Shown here: piece by piece, positions 9,965 to 18,779 of the stretch
Layout of the letters: each line of letters begins with the position of its first letter
Position numbering within the stretch: the stretch's first letter is position 1
Source: Desulfurococcaceae archaeon
GTDB taxonomy: Archaea; Thermoproteota; Thermoprotei_A; Sulfolobales; Desulfurococcaceae
Direction: 5' to 3'
Length of the DNA: 52,643 bases
NCBI GenBank assembly: GCA_020833225.1
Contig: JAJHQS010000006.1
Location: forward strand, 1 to 52,643
Program-made: the position numbers and the translations under genes
Notes under the pieces: model-generated
Seen by the model: the letters and a program-made list of their open reading frames with translations, nothing else
What the model was told of the DNA's origin: nothing
The model's database searches: none

Positions 9965-10026
9965 TTTAAGCACCTTGACTACTTAGTTTATAATTAGAGG
10001 GGTTTAAAAGTAAAGGTGAAGTAGAA

Positions 10027-10716
10027 GTGTTAATTCTAGCTACGTCTGATGTACATAGTCCAGAAAACCTCCAACTATTTCTCGAATCTCTAAATAATGT
10101 CTCCACTACTCCTCAACTAGTAGTATTTGCAGGAGATATGGTTAAGAGAAACAATATTGTCGCGCTAAGACCCATCATTAATGCTGTTAAGCAGAAGCTA
10201 CCTGAATCCAAGATAATTAGTATTTTTGGTAACGAGGAGTTTCTAGGCTACGAGGAGCTTTACATGTCTGTTTACAAAGAGATCACTTGGTTAAACGATA
10301 ATTACTTAAAGATAGAACTTAGTGGAGAAGAGCTTTGTATTATTGGTACAAGAGGTGCACTAGATAAATTAACTAGTTGGCAGCAGCGTAAAATGCCTTT
10401 ACTCGAAAAGCGCTACAAGGAATTACCAGGTAAAATTGGGAAAATCGCACGGGAACTCAGAGTTTCTGGGTGTAATAAGATAATACTTGTCTCGCACTAC
10501 GGTGTCACATATAAAAATTTGAGTGGAGAAGACCCTAGTATATATCCCTATTTAGCTTGTTCACGCTTTGAACACATTATGGAGGAGGGTTTAGTAGACA
10601 TTATAATTCACGGACATGCACATAGAGGAGTTATTGAAGTTATGAATATTCACAATGTACTAGTTTACAATGTGTCACTTCCAGCTAGGCGTAAACTTGT
10701 ACTAATAAATACTTAG
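10027..10716 (+). CDS. Calcineurin-like metallophosphoesterase
   Basis: Phosphoesterase of 229 residues with the dimetal site of the MPP family. Motifs in order: ATSDVHSPEN (D-x-H), AGDMVKRNN (GD), FGNEEFLG (GNH/E variant with Glu replacing His), LVSHYG and IIHGHAHRG (GHxH). Such proteins hydrolyse phosphomono- or diesters; the substrate is unknown. The start is a GTG with AAAGGTGA upstream. It is convergent with the CitG-like gene. Confidence 0.85.
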   Translation: MLILATSDVHSPENLQLFLESLNNVSTTPQLVVFAGDMVKRNNIVALRPIINAVKQKLPESKIISIFGNEEFLGYEELYMSVYKEITWLNDNYLKIELSGEELCIIGTRGALDKLTSWQQRKMPLLEKRYKELPGKIGKIARELRVSGCNKIILVSHYGVTYKNLSGEDPSIYPYLACSRFEHIMEEGLVDIIIHGHAHRGVIEVMNIHNVLVYNVSLPARRKLVLINT

Positions 10717-10723
10717 GTCTCTT

Positions 10724-11599
10724 TCACTTTAAACCCTCAAAAGATCCGAATGCCGCTATTAATATTACAACTTCACTAATATCATTAAAGACCAATTTGC
10801 TTTTTCTAAATAATAATTCAAGCTCGTACATAATCTTCGCACACTCTTGAGTTTTCATATAACCACAAAGCTCGGCATTCTTAACCCTCTCTATTAGTGT
10901 TGAAGGAATATATGGCTTAATGAGCTCCATATAGAGTTTAATTATGCTATGATAAAGACTTCTTTCGCTTTTATAGATCTCTTGTAGCCTCTTCAAGTAT
11001 GTGAATAACATACCCTCATGTATTTCAATAATTAAAAAACCCTTCCAACGAGAACCAAGAGCTTTACATATTTCGTTTAAATTTACAGAGGTCTTTAAGA
11101 TAGCTATATCCACATAGCTTGACTCTTTAAGATGATCATACATGTCATGTCTACCAATTGTTCTCAACGCGTCAATAAAGTTCTTAATATCACTCCACGC
11201 ACCATTCAACATTATCAATTCAAGAGCTCTCTTAAACTTTGAACTTTCTTCAAGAATACTCTCTACACCACTAATACCTAAAGCTACGCCTCCAATTATT
11301 AGGGGTACTATGAACTGTGGGTGAACAATATTGCAAGTTCTAAATACTTCCTTTAAGGGATCTACTAAAAGCTTCTTGTACCCAATACTGCTAGCAGCGA
11401 GTTCACCTCTCCGCACTTTATCACCTAATTCTATAGCGTCTGCTACGTTGCCAGTAATAAAGATTAAGTTGCAGAGCACTTCGTCAAATAGCGTTCCAGG
11501 AGAATACCTGTGAATGCCTCCGGGTTTTATATAGGCATTAAGCCCCACCACGGCACCGTGTATTAGTGTTTTAGCTATATTTAAGCTCATTTTAGTCAT
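10724..11599 (-). CDS. CitG-like triphosphoribosyl-dephospho-CoA synthase family
   Basis: This 291-residue, largely helical protein resembles the CitG/MdcB family. That family makes the prosthetic-group precursor of citrate or malonate lyase from ATP and dephospho-CoA. The supporting blocks are KPGGIHRYSPGTLFDE (family KPG...R.S..), HPQFIVPLIIGGVALG (family NT..G.....P...) and the acidic helical C-terminus. No citrate lyase genes are in the window, and archaeal members are known whose substrate is unclear. It is the last gene of a run with the HD protein and AGOG. A second ATG three codons downstream is also a plausible start. Confidence 0.6.
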   Translation of the reverse strand: MTKMSLNIAKTLIHGAVVGLNAYIKPGGIHRYSPGTLFDEVLCNLIFITGNVADAIELGDKVRRGELAASSIGYKKLLVDPLKEVFRTCNIVHPQFIVPLIIGGVALGISGVESILEESSKFKRALELIMLNGAWSDIKNFIDALRTIGRHDMYDHLKESSYVDIAILKTSVNLNEICKALGSRWKGFLIIEIHEGMLFTYLKRLQEIYKSERSLYHSIIKLYMELIKPYIPSTLIERVKNAELCGYMKTQECAKIMYELELLFRKSKLVFNDISEVVILIAAFGSFEGLK

Positions 11600-11667
11600 C
11601 CACTCAAGTATAGATGAATAGTCTAAGATATATTTGACCTTCCTTTCACCTTGAAGAATGAAAATTT

Positions 11668-12252
11668 TTACTTTAGCTCTTTTCTTAGGGTATTTAAGAG
11701 CTTCTTAGTTCTCTCTGTAAGCTTCTCAGCAACTTTTTTAGAGTATTCAAAGTACATTTTACATTTTAAACTAAATATTTTCTCGTAAAAGTGCCTAATT
11801 GAGTAGTCAATATCTCTATTTGTTCTCTCACCATATATAAAGACTCTTAGAAAACCTACTACTCCAAGAGCATCTAGCTTATCAGCGTCGCTGAGGACCT
11901 TTCCGAGAACACTCTGAGGAAGCGTATTTCGCGCCTTCGCATAGCTATAGCTGTGAGTACTTATTGCCTCTAGAATTTCTGATAACACATAATCGGAGCA
12001 TTCGAGCTCTCTGAGTAAATTCTCAGCTATAAGAGCTGAGTAATAGGCATGTGGCTCGCCAATAAAGCGACCTACGTCGTGTAAATACACTGTGAGAACC
12101 AATATATCTTCATTTAAGTTTAATTTCTCGTACTTTACAATCCTCTTAGCCCAGTTGAGTACTCTTTTTACGTGTAATATTCCATGATCAAAAGAATTAC
12201 CATATAGGGTTTGCGCTATGTTTACTAATAACTGTATCTTATCAAGGCACAT
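11668..12252 (-). CDS. HD-domain phosphohydrolase
   Basis: Metal-dependent phosphohydrolase of 194 residues. HD-domain signatures are H (DHGILHVKRV), the HD pair in VYLHDVGR, H (STHSYS) and the final Asp in DADKLDALG. Members act on nucleotides or cyclic nucleotides; the substrate is not inferable. The ATG abuts the stop of the AGOG gene directly, so translation is probably coupled; with a DNA repair glycosylase upstream, a nucleotide-sanitising role is possible but only an inference. Confidence 0.82.
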   Translation of the reverse strand: MCLDKIQLLVNIAQTLYGNSFDHGILHVKRVLNWAKRIVKYEKLNLNEDILVLTVYLHDVGRFIGEPHAYYSALIAENLLRELECSDYVLSEILEAISTHSYSYAKARNTLPQSVLGKVLSDADKLDALGVVGFLRVFIYGERTNRDIDYSIRHFYEKIFSLKCKMYFEYSKKVAEKLTERTKKLLNTLRKELK

Positions 12253-13107
12253 TTATAAACACCCGCATTTAGTGAATTCCTCTAGTAAAACCCGTGGTAA
12301 ATCTATACCTAGGGTGTTTTTCAGCTGAGAATGTGCTTTTTCCAAATTACATTGTGTCTTAATAATAATACCTGTGAGTAGCCATGTAAATGTATCTAAG
12401 TGGGCACATGTTATTCCTAGTTCTCTGCATACTTCGCTCCAAGCATTTTGCACTATTCTAAAGTATTTTCGAGTTACAAGTATTCTCGAACACATATATG
12501 TGTCTTTACAGGGTTCACTAATACTAATAATACAACTCATCATAGCTAACAAGGCATTTCGATAATCAAGAGGAATACTTAAACCCCAATAGTTGGGCTC
12601 AGTACTGCAGAGGTCGCACACATAGCCGTACATTTTAGCTGCAAAGAGAATTGTTTTTGAAAATGGTGAGACCTTAAGTGTATTAGCTATTTTCTCTACT
12701 AGTTTAGCTATTTTATTGCAGTATTTAAGCGGGTCTTTGCGAAGCTCTAATACAAGTTCAGATTCTAAAATCTTTCTGACTCTATTGAGTTTCTGTGCTA
12801 AAAGTCTAGGTGAGTATGTAGATAAGAAGGTCTTAAATAGATCTAGGTATTTATTACTTGTATTCTCTTTGAAGTATTTTGAAAAGTTGAACCAGTATAA
12901 TTCACCCGAAGTAATGAGTTGATATGATACTATTGCATTAGTGATCACTAAAATAACTGTTTCACTACACGTTCTAGTCTGTAAGAGTTCCCCTATAGCT
13001 GTGTACTGGGGATCTCTCTTATAAAGCGTTTTCAGAGTGTTTTTATATGGTTTTAAGAGGTTAACCAGCTCTTTTATTCTAGTGGTATTAACCTCTATTA
13101 ATAACAT
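12253..13107 (-). CDS. AGOG 8-oxoguanine DNA N-glycosylase/lyase
   Basis: Archaeal GO glycosylase of the HhH-GPD superfamily, which removes 8-oxoguanine from DNA and nicks the abasic site. Matching blocks to the Pyrobaculum enzyme as I remember it: YKRDPQYTAIGELL, the ISYQL/W..F.KYF helix region, PFSKTILFAAKMYGYVC with the Schiff-base Lys, the IPLDYR segment with the acidic residue, and GITCAHLDTFTWLL. The C-terminus ends CGCL, similar to the GGC end of other members. ATG 13107 is chosen because GAGGTG sits seven bases upstream; a TTG 21 bases earlier lacks such a site. First gene of the AGOG-HD-CitG-like operon. Confidence 0.88.
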   Translation of the reverse strand: MLLIEVNTTRIKELVNLLKPYKNTLKTLYKRDPQYTAIGELLQTRTCSETVILVITNAIVSYQLITSGELYWFNFSKYFKENTSNKYLDLFKTFLSTYSPRLLAQKLNRVRKILESELVLELRKDPLKYCNKIAKLVEKIANTLKVSPFSKTILFAAKMYGYVCDLCSTEPNYWGLSIPLDYRNALLAMMSCIISISEPCKDTYMCSRILVTRKYFRIVQNAWSEVCRELGITCAHLDTFTWLLTGIIIKTQCNLEKAHSQLKNTLGIDLPRVLLEEFTKCGCL

Positions 13108-13177
13108 ACATTTACACCTCTGCACCAAGAGAACTTATAAAAACCCCTTAGTATAATTTTCTGCGAGGTTGTTTAAT

Positions 13178-13471
13178 TTGAGTATTGCTGTATTAACATG
13201 TAAAGGTAGTATTGTTACAAGTTACGAGGAGGCAGAAGAACTCATAGTATATGATATGGATAGTAGAGCTGTAAAACTCTCGCTAAAGAAGCCGAACAAT
13301 ATTGAGGTCCTTGAAGACCTCTTTGAAGAACATGGTTATGACTTCTGGGTTTTCATAACAACTTCTATACCAGAATATGTGAGAGATGTTATCGAAGCCA
13401 TGGGTGTAAAAGTACAAATAGTGAAAAGTGGTTCTCTTAGAGAAGTTTTAGAAGAGCTCTTTGTATTGTAG
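13178..13471 (+). CDS. Hypothetical protein, possibly NifX/NafY-like fold
   Basis: A protein of 97 residues beginning LSIAVLTCKGSIV. The pattern of a short strand, a central YDFWVFITTSIPEYVRDVIEAMGVKVQIV and a final helix recalls the dinitrogenase iron-molybdenum cofactor (NifX-like) fold, but no catalytic motif is visible and the call is weak. TTG 13178 follows GAGGT at the usual distance; TTG 13169 is the alternative. It opens a tight four-gene run that continues with another hypothetical, the splicing endonuclease subunit and hisS. Confidence 0.55.
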   Translation: MSIAVLTCKGSIVTSYEEAEELIVYDMDSRAVKLSLKKPNNIEVLEDLFEEHGYDFWVFITTSIPEYVRDVIEAMGVKVQIVKSGSLREVLEELFVL

Positions 13472-13490
13472 TAGAAATGGTGAATTAGAA

Positions 13491-13784
13491 GTGGTTCAAC
13501 ACGTATTAATAGACATTGTAGATCAGAGTGGTGAGCTCTTTCAGAAAATAACTAGTATTCTAGGTGAGTGTGTCTTAGCATGCACAGGTGGAGGTGTTAA
13601 TGGTAATTCGATATCTTTGTATAAGTGCGGAGAAGTAGCTTTAACTCTATATAAATTACGTAAAGAGCTCTTAATCGATGTATTAGGTGGAGAAGACACT
13701 CTTGTCTATAAGATTTTAAATGTGTTGCCACGGGAGAGGGTAATAGTTAGGTTTATTGAGCGTGGAGTTAGCTCTCAGTCTTAA
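13491..13784 (+). CDS. Hypothetical protein in splicing endonuclease/hisS operon
   Basis: Unrecognised 97-residue protein; mixed alpha/beta with a Gly-rich turn (CTGGGVNG). I place the start at GTG 13491 because GGTGA lies seven bases upstream; the frame is open back to TTG 13461, which would overlap the previous gene. Gaps to neighbours are 19 and 13 bases, so co-expression with the endonuclease subunit and hisS is likely. Confidence 0.55.
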   Translation: MVQHVLIDIVDQSGELFQKITSILGECVLACTGGGVNGNSISLYKCGEVALTLYKLRKELLIDVLGGEDTLVYKILNVLPRERVIVRFIERGVSSQS

Positions 13785-13797
13785 ATAGGTGTAATAT

Positions 13798-14322
13798 ATG
13801 AAGAGTTTACCGAGGAGTTTCACTATTATATTTGACAGTAATAGTTGTAAGGGTTATGTTGAGGGAGATTTCTCAAGAGATCTTGCTGAGAGATGGTTTG
13901 GTAAATATGAGGATAACAGACTGGTTTTAGACCTCGTTGAAATAGCCTATTTACTCTTAACAGAGCGCGCGCTTGTAGTTACTAGTAATAACAGGTTTGA
14001 AAGGCTAAATGATCTCGTTCACGCTCACGGCGAGTGTTTTAAGAGTTTTTTCTGGCCTATGCTCACGGTTTTTAAAGATCTACGTGATCGAGGGAGAAGG
14101 GTTAGAGTGCTTGAACCTTTAAAATTCCTCGTTAAAGATAAGAGTGGCCGGTTAAGGTTAGTTCTCATTTTAGAGGAGAAGAGCCCTGTAGGTATTGAGA
14201 CAATTGCGCAATTTGTTGAGGAGGCGCGTAGAAATAATCTACTCGCAACACTGGCGATCGTAAGTTTACAGGGCGAGTTAACGTATTATGAAGTAGTACA
14301 AGCAGATCTCAGGGTGACATAG
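13798..14322 (+). CDS. tRNA-splicing endonuclease, structural (non-catalytic) subunit
   Basis: EndA-family protein of 174 residues. Crenarchaeal splicing endonuclease is a heterotetramer of catalytic and structural subunits that cuts bulge-helix-bulge motifs in pre-tRNA. The family block YKDLRDRGY appears here as FKDLRDRGRRVR, and the end LTYYEVVQADLR is typical. The catalytic Tyr and His positions are not preserved: after the DLRDRG block there is no His in the expected segment, and the Lys expected in the following helix is replaced within ARRNNLLATLAIV. I therefore call it the structural partner; the catalytic subunit is not in this window. Its stop codon is immediately followed by the hisS start. 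Confidence 0.8.
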   Translation: MKSLPRSFTIIFDSNSCKGYVEGDFSRDLAERWFGKYEDNRLVLDLVEIAYLLLTERALVVTSNNRFERLNDLVHAHGECFKSFFWPMLTVFKDLRDRGRRVRVLEPLKFLVKDKSGRLRLVLILEEKSPVGIETIAQFVEEARRNNLLATLAIVSLQGELTYYEVVQADLRVT

Positions 14323-15624
14323 GTGACTAGTGAATATTTGCCTCCACGAGGTATGCGTGATATTATTGGAGTAGAAGCTGAACTTTATGAGTATTTATTT
14401 TCGGAGTTTAAAAGAACTGCTAAGAGTAGAGGTTTTTCACCAATTATAACCCCAACAGTAGAGTATTTTAAATTATTTGAAGCTAAGAGCGGTGAGGAAA
14501 TAAGGAATTCAATGTATGTTTTTGAAGATAAAGCAGGACGTGTACTAGCTCTAAGACCAGAAGTAACTGCTAGTGTCGTAAGAGTTTATTTGAGAACCCT
14601 ACGAGCATTACCAAAACCAATTAGACTATACTATATTGCCCAGTGTTTTAGATATGAAGAGCCACAGCATGCAAGATATAGGGAATTCTGGCAAGGAGGA
14701 TTAGAAGTACTTGGAGATCCAGATGTTAACGCTGATCTGAGTGTTGCTATAACTGCTAGCGAATTTTTAGACAATATTGGAGTAAAACACGTATATATAG
14801 TTGGAAACGTGTCAATATATAGGAGTATTTTAAGAAGCTACGGCGTAGATGAAAGCTCTCAAGATCACATATTACACCTAATAGATAAGGAGAGAATAGA
14901 GAGTGCTATTGAAGAAGTAAAATTAAAGGGGGGTGTTGAAGCGGCTGAAGTAGTTTCGAAAATACTCTCTATAGAAAGCTTAGATACTATTGAAAACTAC
15001 TTATACGACTTAAAAAAAGCTCTTGGAGAACTCTACGAGAGAACACTCCAAGAACACTATAGAACAAGAGATTTTATTAATGCTCTTAGAGAATTAGGAT
15101 ATCAAGTAGTATTTAGTTCTAGGCTAGTAAGAGGGTTGGCATACTACACCGGACTAATATTTGAGTATAAGACTGCTAGTGGAGATCTCGAGGTTAGTAT
15201 TGGTGGAGGTGGCAGATATGATGGATTATCAACAGTGTATAATGGACCTTTTGAATACTCCACTGGACTAGCACTTGGACTTGATAGAATAGCCCTCGTA
15301 CTTTCTAACTCTTTCAAGCCGCAGAGAGTTGAGTGTATAGGAGTAATAGTGCTTAAAGATGTACCGATATCTGTAGGATATCGTATTTTAAAATTAATTC
15401 CTCCATCATTTAAGAGCTTTGTGTATAGGACTAGGTCTCTTTCAAAGGGTCTTGAATATACTAATAAAGTCGACTGTGATTTCACTATAATTGTTGGTAG
15501 TAGCGAGTATAAGCAGAATAAAGTATTAGTTAAAAATATGAGAACGGGTGTTCAGGTCCTAGTAGACATGAACTCTCTACCTGAGTTTTTGTTTTTACAG
15601 TCAAAATTCTCTAACCTAAAATAG
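14323..15624 (+). CDS. hisS: Histidyl-tRNA synthetase
   Basis: Class II synthetase charging tRNA-His, 433 residues. Motif 2 region reads YYIAQCFRYEEPQHARYREFWQ, preceded by ALRPEVTASVVR. The two histidine-specific signatures are LVRGLAYYTGLIFEY and SIGGGGRYDGL, and motif 3 is STGLALGLDRI. The anticodon-binding domain occupies the last 100 residues. The GTG start directly follows the stop of the splicing endonuclease subunit, indicating coupled translation. Confidence 0.95.
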   Translation: MTSEYLPPRGMRDIIGVEAELYEYLFSEFKRTAKSRGFSPIITPTVEYFKLFEAKSGEEIRNSMYVFEDKAGRVLALRPEVTASVVRVYLRTLRALPKPIRLYYIAQCFRYEEPQHARYREFWQGGLEVLGDPDVNADLSVAITASEFLDNIGVKHVYIVGNVSIYRSILRSYGVDESSQDHILHLIDKERIESAIEEVKLKGGVEAAEVVSKILSIESLDTIENYLYDLKKALGELYERTLQEHYRTRDFINALRELGYQVVFSSRLVRGLAYYTGLIFEYKTASGDLEVSIGGGGRYDGLSTVYNGPFEYSTGLALGLDRIALVLSNSFKPQRVECIGVIVLKDVPISVGYRILKLIPPSFKSFVYRTRSLSKGLEYTNKVDCDFTIIVGSSEYKQNKVLVKNMRTGVQVLVDMNSLPEFLFLQSKFSNLK

Positions 15625-15716
15625 AGATTTTCTAGGGGAGTTAAAGAGTTTATAGTTGCATGGAGAGAAATTTTAAGAGTATTTAATATGTAGAGAAACA
15701 TAGAGGTGTAAGTTTC

Positions 15717-17165
15717 TTGGCTAGAGTTAGACTTGAAAAAGTAGGAGACTACGAGTGGAGAATACCTGCTGGATTTAAGCCCTGCATGAAAACAGATGCG
15801 ATAATATTTGCTGATGAGTACTTATTAGAGAAGATGGAGAGCGATCTTACACTAGATCAAGCCGCTAACGTGGCGTGTCTACCTGGTATAGAGCTATACT
15901 CCTATGTTATGCCTGATGGTCATCAAGGCTACGGCTTCCCTATTGGCGGTGTTGCTGGCTTTGACATAGAAGATGGTGTTATAAGCCCTGGTGGTGTTGG
16001 CTATGACATTAATTGTGGTGTTAGAGTTCTCCGCACGAATTTATCGCTTCAAGACGTGAAAAGTAAGTTGAGAGATCTTGTTGACGCCATATTTAAGAAC
16101 GTGCCGAGTGGAGTTGGCTCTACAGGTTATTTGAAACTAACATTTAGAGATCTTGACGAGGTTCTCGAGTACGGTGTAAAGTGGGCTATTGAGCATGGCT
16201 ATGGTTGGGAGAGAGATGCTGTTCACACTGAGGAAGAGGGCTCTATGAAGGGGGCACGTGCAGACAAAGTCAGTAGAGTAGCGAAGCAGAGGGGTCATGA
16301 ACAGCTAGGTACTCTTGGTGCTGGTAATCACTTCTTAGAAATACAAGTTGTCGAGGAGATTTACGATCCTCACATAGCTAAGATCATGGGTATTACTCAC
16401 GTTGGGCAGATCACCGTTATGATACACACTGGTAGTAGAGGACTTGGACATCAAGTTGCAAGCGACTACCTCATGATTATGGAGAGAGCTATGAGAAAAT
16501 ATGGTATTAGTGTTCCAGATAGAGAGCTCGCGGCTGTTCCATTTAAGAGCCCTGAAGCACAAGACTATTTTGCAGCTATGGCTGCTGCAGCTAATTTTGC
16601 GTGGGCTAATCGACAAATAATAACACACTGGGTTAGAGAGAGCTTTAGACAGGTTTATAAGAGGGATCCGGAGGAATTTGACTTAGAAGTAATATATGAT
16701 GTAGCACATAACATTGCTAAAATAGAAGAGCACATAATTAATAGTGAAAAATACAAAGTAGTAGTACATAGGAAGGGGGCTACTAGGGCATTTCCACCAG
16801 GACACCCAGATATACCAGAAGACTATAAATCTATAGGTCAACCAGTACTAATACCTGGAAGTATGGGCACTGCAAGTTACATCTTAGTGGGCATATATGA
16901 GGGCGCAAGAACCTGGTATAGTGCCCCTCACGGTGCAGGTAGGTGGCTTAGTCGAGGTGAGGCTATAAGATCGTATTCACCAGATCGCGTGATATCAGAG
17001 TTAGAGAGGAAAGGTATAGCTATACGTGCAGCCACTAAGAGAGTTGTTAGTGAAGAAGCTCCCGAAGCCTATAAAGATGTTGATAGAGTTGTATTTGTAG
17101 CTGAGAAGGTTAAAATAGCAAAGCCTGTTGTTAAACTCGTACCCATAGGCGTCGTCAAAGGGTAG
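15717..17165 (+). CDS. rtcB: RtcB tRNA-splicing ligase
   Basis: GTP- and Mn-dependent RNA ligase that joins tRNA exons after intron removal by linking 2',3'-cyclic phosphate and 5'-OH ends. Key residues visible: DGHQGYGFPIGG, the metal-binding Cys100 in GYDINCGVR, GAGNHFLE, HTGSRGLGHQ, and APHGAGR near residue 403 that carries the guanylylated His. Length 482 matches the archaeal protein and no intein is present, although some archaeal rtcB genes carry one. TTG start with GAGGTG eight bases upstream. It follows hisS by about 90 bases, close to the splicing endonuclease subunit. Confidence 0.96.
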   Translation: MARVRLEKVGDYEWRIPAGFKPCMKTDAIIFADEYLLEKMESDLTLDQAANVACLPGIELYSYVMPDGHQGYGFPIGGVAGFDIEDGVISPGGVGYDINCGVRVLRTNLSLQDVKSKLRDLVDAIFKNVPSGVGSTGYLKLTFRDLDEVLEYGVKWAIEHGYGWERDAVHTEEEGSMKGARADKVSRVAKQRGHEQLGTLGAGNHFLEIQVVEEIYDPHIAKIMGITHVGQITVMIHTGSRGLGHQVASDYLMIMERAMRKYGISVPDRELAAVPFKSPEAQDYFAAMAAAANFAWANRQIITHWVRESFRQVYKRDPEEFDLEVIYDVAHNIAKIEEHIINSEKYKVVVHRKGATRAFPPGHPDIPEDYKSIGQPVLIPGSMGTASYILVGIYEGARTWYSAPHGAGRWLSRGEAIRSYSPDRVISELERKGIAIRAATKRVVSEEAPEAYKDVDRVVFVAEKVKIAKPVVKLVPIGVVKG

Positions 17166-17180
17166 TTTTCGATTAGAGAA

Positions 17181-17357
17181 TTATTTTGATTTAGGTCCTC
17201 CTTTGAGTATCTTTTTAGGTCTTAATGTACCCTTTGACCTACATCTCCTACACTTCACTGCTCCAGGCGGATTTAAAGCACCACACTTTCTACACACTTG
17301 TTTTTTCAAAACTCTCTCTTCAACTATTTTTAAAAGCTCAGGGTTTGTTATAGGCAT
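17181..17357 (-). CDS. rpl40e: Ribosomal protein L40e
   Basis: A short gene of 58 residues, seen by translating the minus strand. The zinc ribbon is C22-x2-C25 ... C36-x2-C39 with the family pattern [18 protein letters not shown], followed by the basic end [14 protein letters not shown]. This matches archaeal/eukaryotic L40e, a small component of the large ribosomal subunit. The ATG at 17357 has AAAGGTG upstream, and the stop is TAA at 17181-17183. It is convergent with rtcB. Confidence 0.9.
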   Translation of the reverse strand: MPITNPELLKIVEERVLKKQVCRKCGALNPPGAVKCRRCRSKGTLRPKKILKGGPKSK

Positions 17358-17421
17358 TTTCTAGCACCTTTGAGCTTAATCACAATAAGAATAATGTTGA
17401 TGGGTTTTTAAATCAAGTAAT

Positions 17422-17982
17422 TTAGAGTTTAATTCCCGCATCTTCGAGTCTTTTTATTATTAACTCGCGTTCCTCCTCAGGATATAGGTTTAGAGCATTT
17501 TCTAGTAATTTTTTATTAAAAATCCCTTTGGATTTGAGCTCAGAAACATATTTTTTAAGTTTATTGATGTCTACGCCTTGACGAGCTTTGAGAATTAAGT
17601 AGTGTTCTGGTTTAATGAGAGCTATTTTCTCACCGTGAATTCTTATTTCATCAGCGCTCTCTAAGATCTCGCTTGGTATTTCAATATCCATATAATTCTC
17701 GTAGAGTTCAACTACTAAATGACCTTCCACTGTTGGTATAATTAGCGCAGGTATTCCGATCTCTGTTAGTGAAGTCTCCCATCCAAGTTCACGTGCAATA
17801 TTCTCATAGAAATCTCTCTCCATAATTGGACTTGGCTCTAATATGAAGAGGTCTAGATCGCCCTCTAGCCTCTTGTATCCAAGAGCTATTTGTATAACAG
17901 TATCGCCAATTACAATTGCCTTAACACCGCGTCTTACTAGCTCAACGTAAACATGTACTAAGTCTTCTAGTTTATATGCCAC
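17422..17982 (-). CDS. Nucleotidyltransferase-fold protein
   Basis: Protein of 186 residues with the opening pattern of minimal nucleotidyltransferases: GVKAIVIGDTVIQIALGYKRLEGDLDLFIL, where the usual GG is GD and the usual DxD motif appears as DLDLF. A conserved-looking lower part reads KPEHYLILKARQGVDINKL, as in DUF1814/NTP-transferase proteins. Activity and substrate are unknown. GTG start with GGTGTTGAT upstream. Divergent from endonuclease V, with 46 bases between the starts. Confidence 0.68.
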   Translation of the reverse strand: MAYKLEDLVHVYVELVRRGVKAIVIGDTVIQIALGYKRLEGDLDLFILEPSPIMERDFYENIARELGWETSLTEIGIPALIIPTVEGHLVVELYENYMDIEIPSEILESADEIRIHGEKIALIKPEHYLILKARQGVDINKLKKYVSELKSKGIFNKKLLENALNLYPEEERELIIKRLEDAGIKL

Positions 17983-18028
17983 ATCAACACCAATTTATTA
18001 TAGTTGTAACTAGGTATTTTAATTATGC

Positions 18029-18688
18029 TTGGTGTATGTTTTGTTTAATGTGGAACGCGCTAAGAAGCTCCAAGAAGAACTTTCAATTAAGGTTCTAAGT
18101 GAATTTTATAATACTCCTCCTTTAGATACTAGTAGACTAATCTATATAGCTGCTTTTGATTCTGCTTACGCAAATTCAAAACAATATGCCACTGTAGTAC
18201 TCTATAACTACGCAAAGAGAGCTGTGATTGAGAAAAACTATGTTATTGTAGATGTTAAAGTGCCCTATATTCCGGGATTACTTGCTTTTAGAGAAATACC
18301 GGGTTATATGAGAGCCTATATGAAGATACCTATTAAACCACAACTCATACTGGTAGATGGTCATGGATTATCACATCCAAGATCTTTTGGTATAGCAACA
18401 CATCTAGGCCTAGTACTAGGCTTACCAAGTATAGGCGTCGCTAAAAAACACCTCTATGGCGAGGTTTTTGAAACTAGTAATGGGAGAAGACAAATTAGAG
18501 CTCATGGATTAATAGTAGGCGAGATATTAGAGCATGAAGGAAGGAAATTATACGTCAGCATAGGCTATAAAATACGCCTTGAAGATGCTGTTAACATTGT
18601 AAAAAACCTCTTAGTTAAAGGAATAGAGTTACCAATACCACTTTACGAAGCAGACAAATACTCAAAACTAATAAAGAAACAACACTAA
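18029..18688 (+). CDS. nfi: Endonuclease V
   Basis: DNA repair nuclease that cuts next to deoxyinosine (deaminated adenine). The catalytic set is clear: AAFDSAY (first Asp), VPYIPGLLAFREIPG (Tyr wedge and Glu), VDGHGLSHPRSFGIATHLG (second Asp) and GVAKKHLYG (Lys). Length 219 is normal. TTG 18029 is used here, but adjacent GTG codons in the same frame could serve; no strong ribosome-binding site is visible, so the message may be leaderless. The gene ends 16 bases before a tRNA gene. Confidence 0.92.
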   Translation: MVYVLFNVERAKKLQEELSIKVLSEFYNTPPLDTSRLIYIAAFDSAYANSKQYATVVLYNYAKRAVIEKNYVIVDVKVPYIPGLLAFREIPGYMRAYMKIPIKPQLILVDGHGLSHPRSFGIATHLGLVLGLPSIGVAKKHLYGEVFETSNGRRQIRAHGLIVGEILEHEGRKLYVSIGYKIRLEDAVNIVKNLLVKGIELPIPLYEADKYSKLIKKQH

Positions 18689-18704
18689 TTAATAATAGGC
18701 TTAA

Positions 18705-18779
18705 GGGCCCGTCGCCTAGCTAGGATAGGGCGCCGGCCTGCGGAGCCGGAGGTCCCGGGTTCAAATCCCGGCGGGCCCG
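18705..18779 (+). tRNA. tRNA-Arg (anticodon GCG)
   Basis: Complete cloverleaf of 75 bases: acceptor GGGCCCG/CGGGCCC with discriminator G, anticodon stem CCGGC/GCCGG around the loop CTGCGGA (anticodon GCG, reading CGC/CGU), and T arm CCGGG-TTCAAAT-CCCGG. No intron, and CCA is not encoded. It differs from the tRNA-Arg at 40189 only in the anticodon loop. The decayed accessory island begins right after it. Confidence 0.96.

Noticed and set aside
16335-16628. Minus-strand open frame inside rtcB
   Set aside because: Shadow of the conserved rtcB coding sequence; composition is not protein-like.
15717-17165. Intein or frameshift in rtcB
   Set aside because: Length 482 and motif spacing are normal; no insertion is seen.
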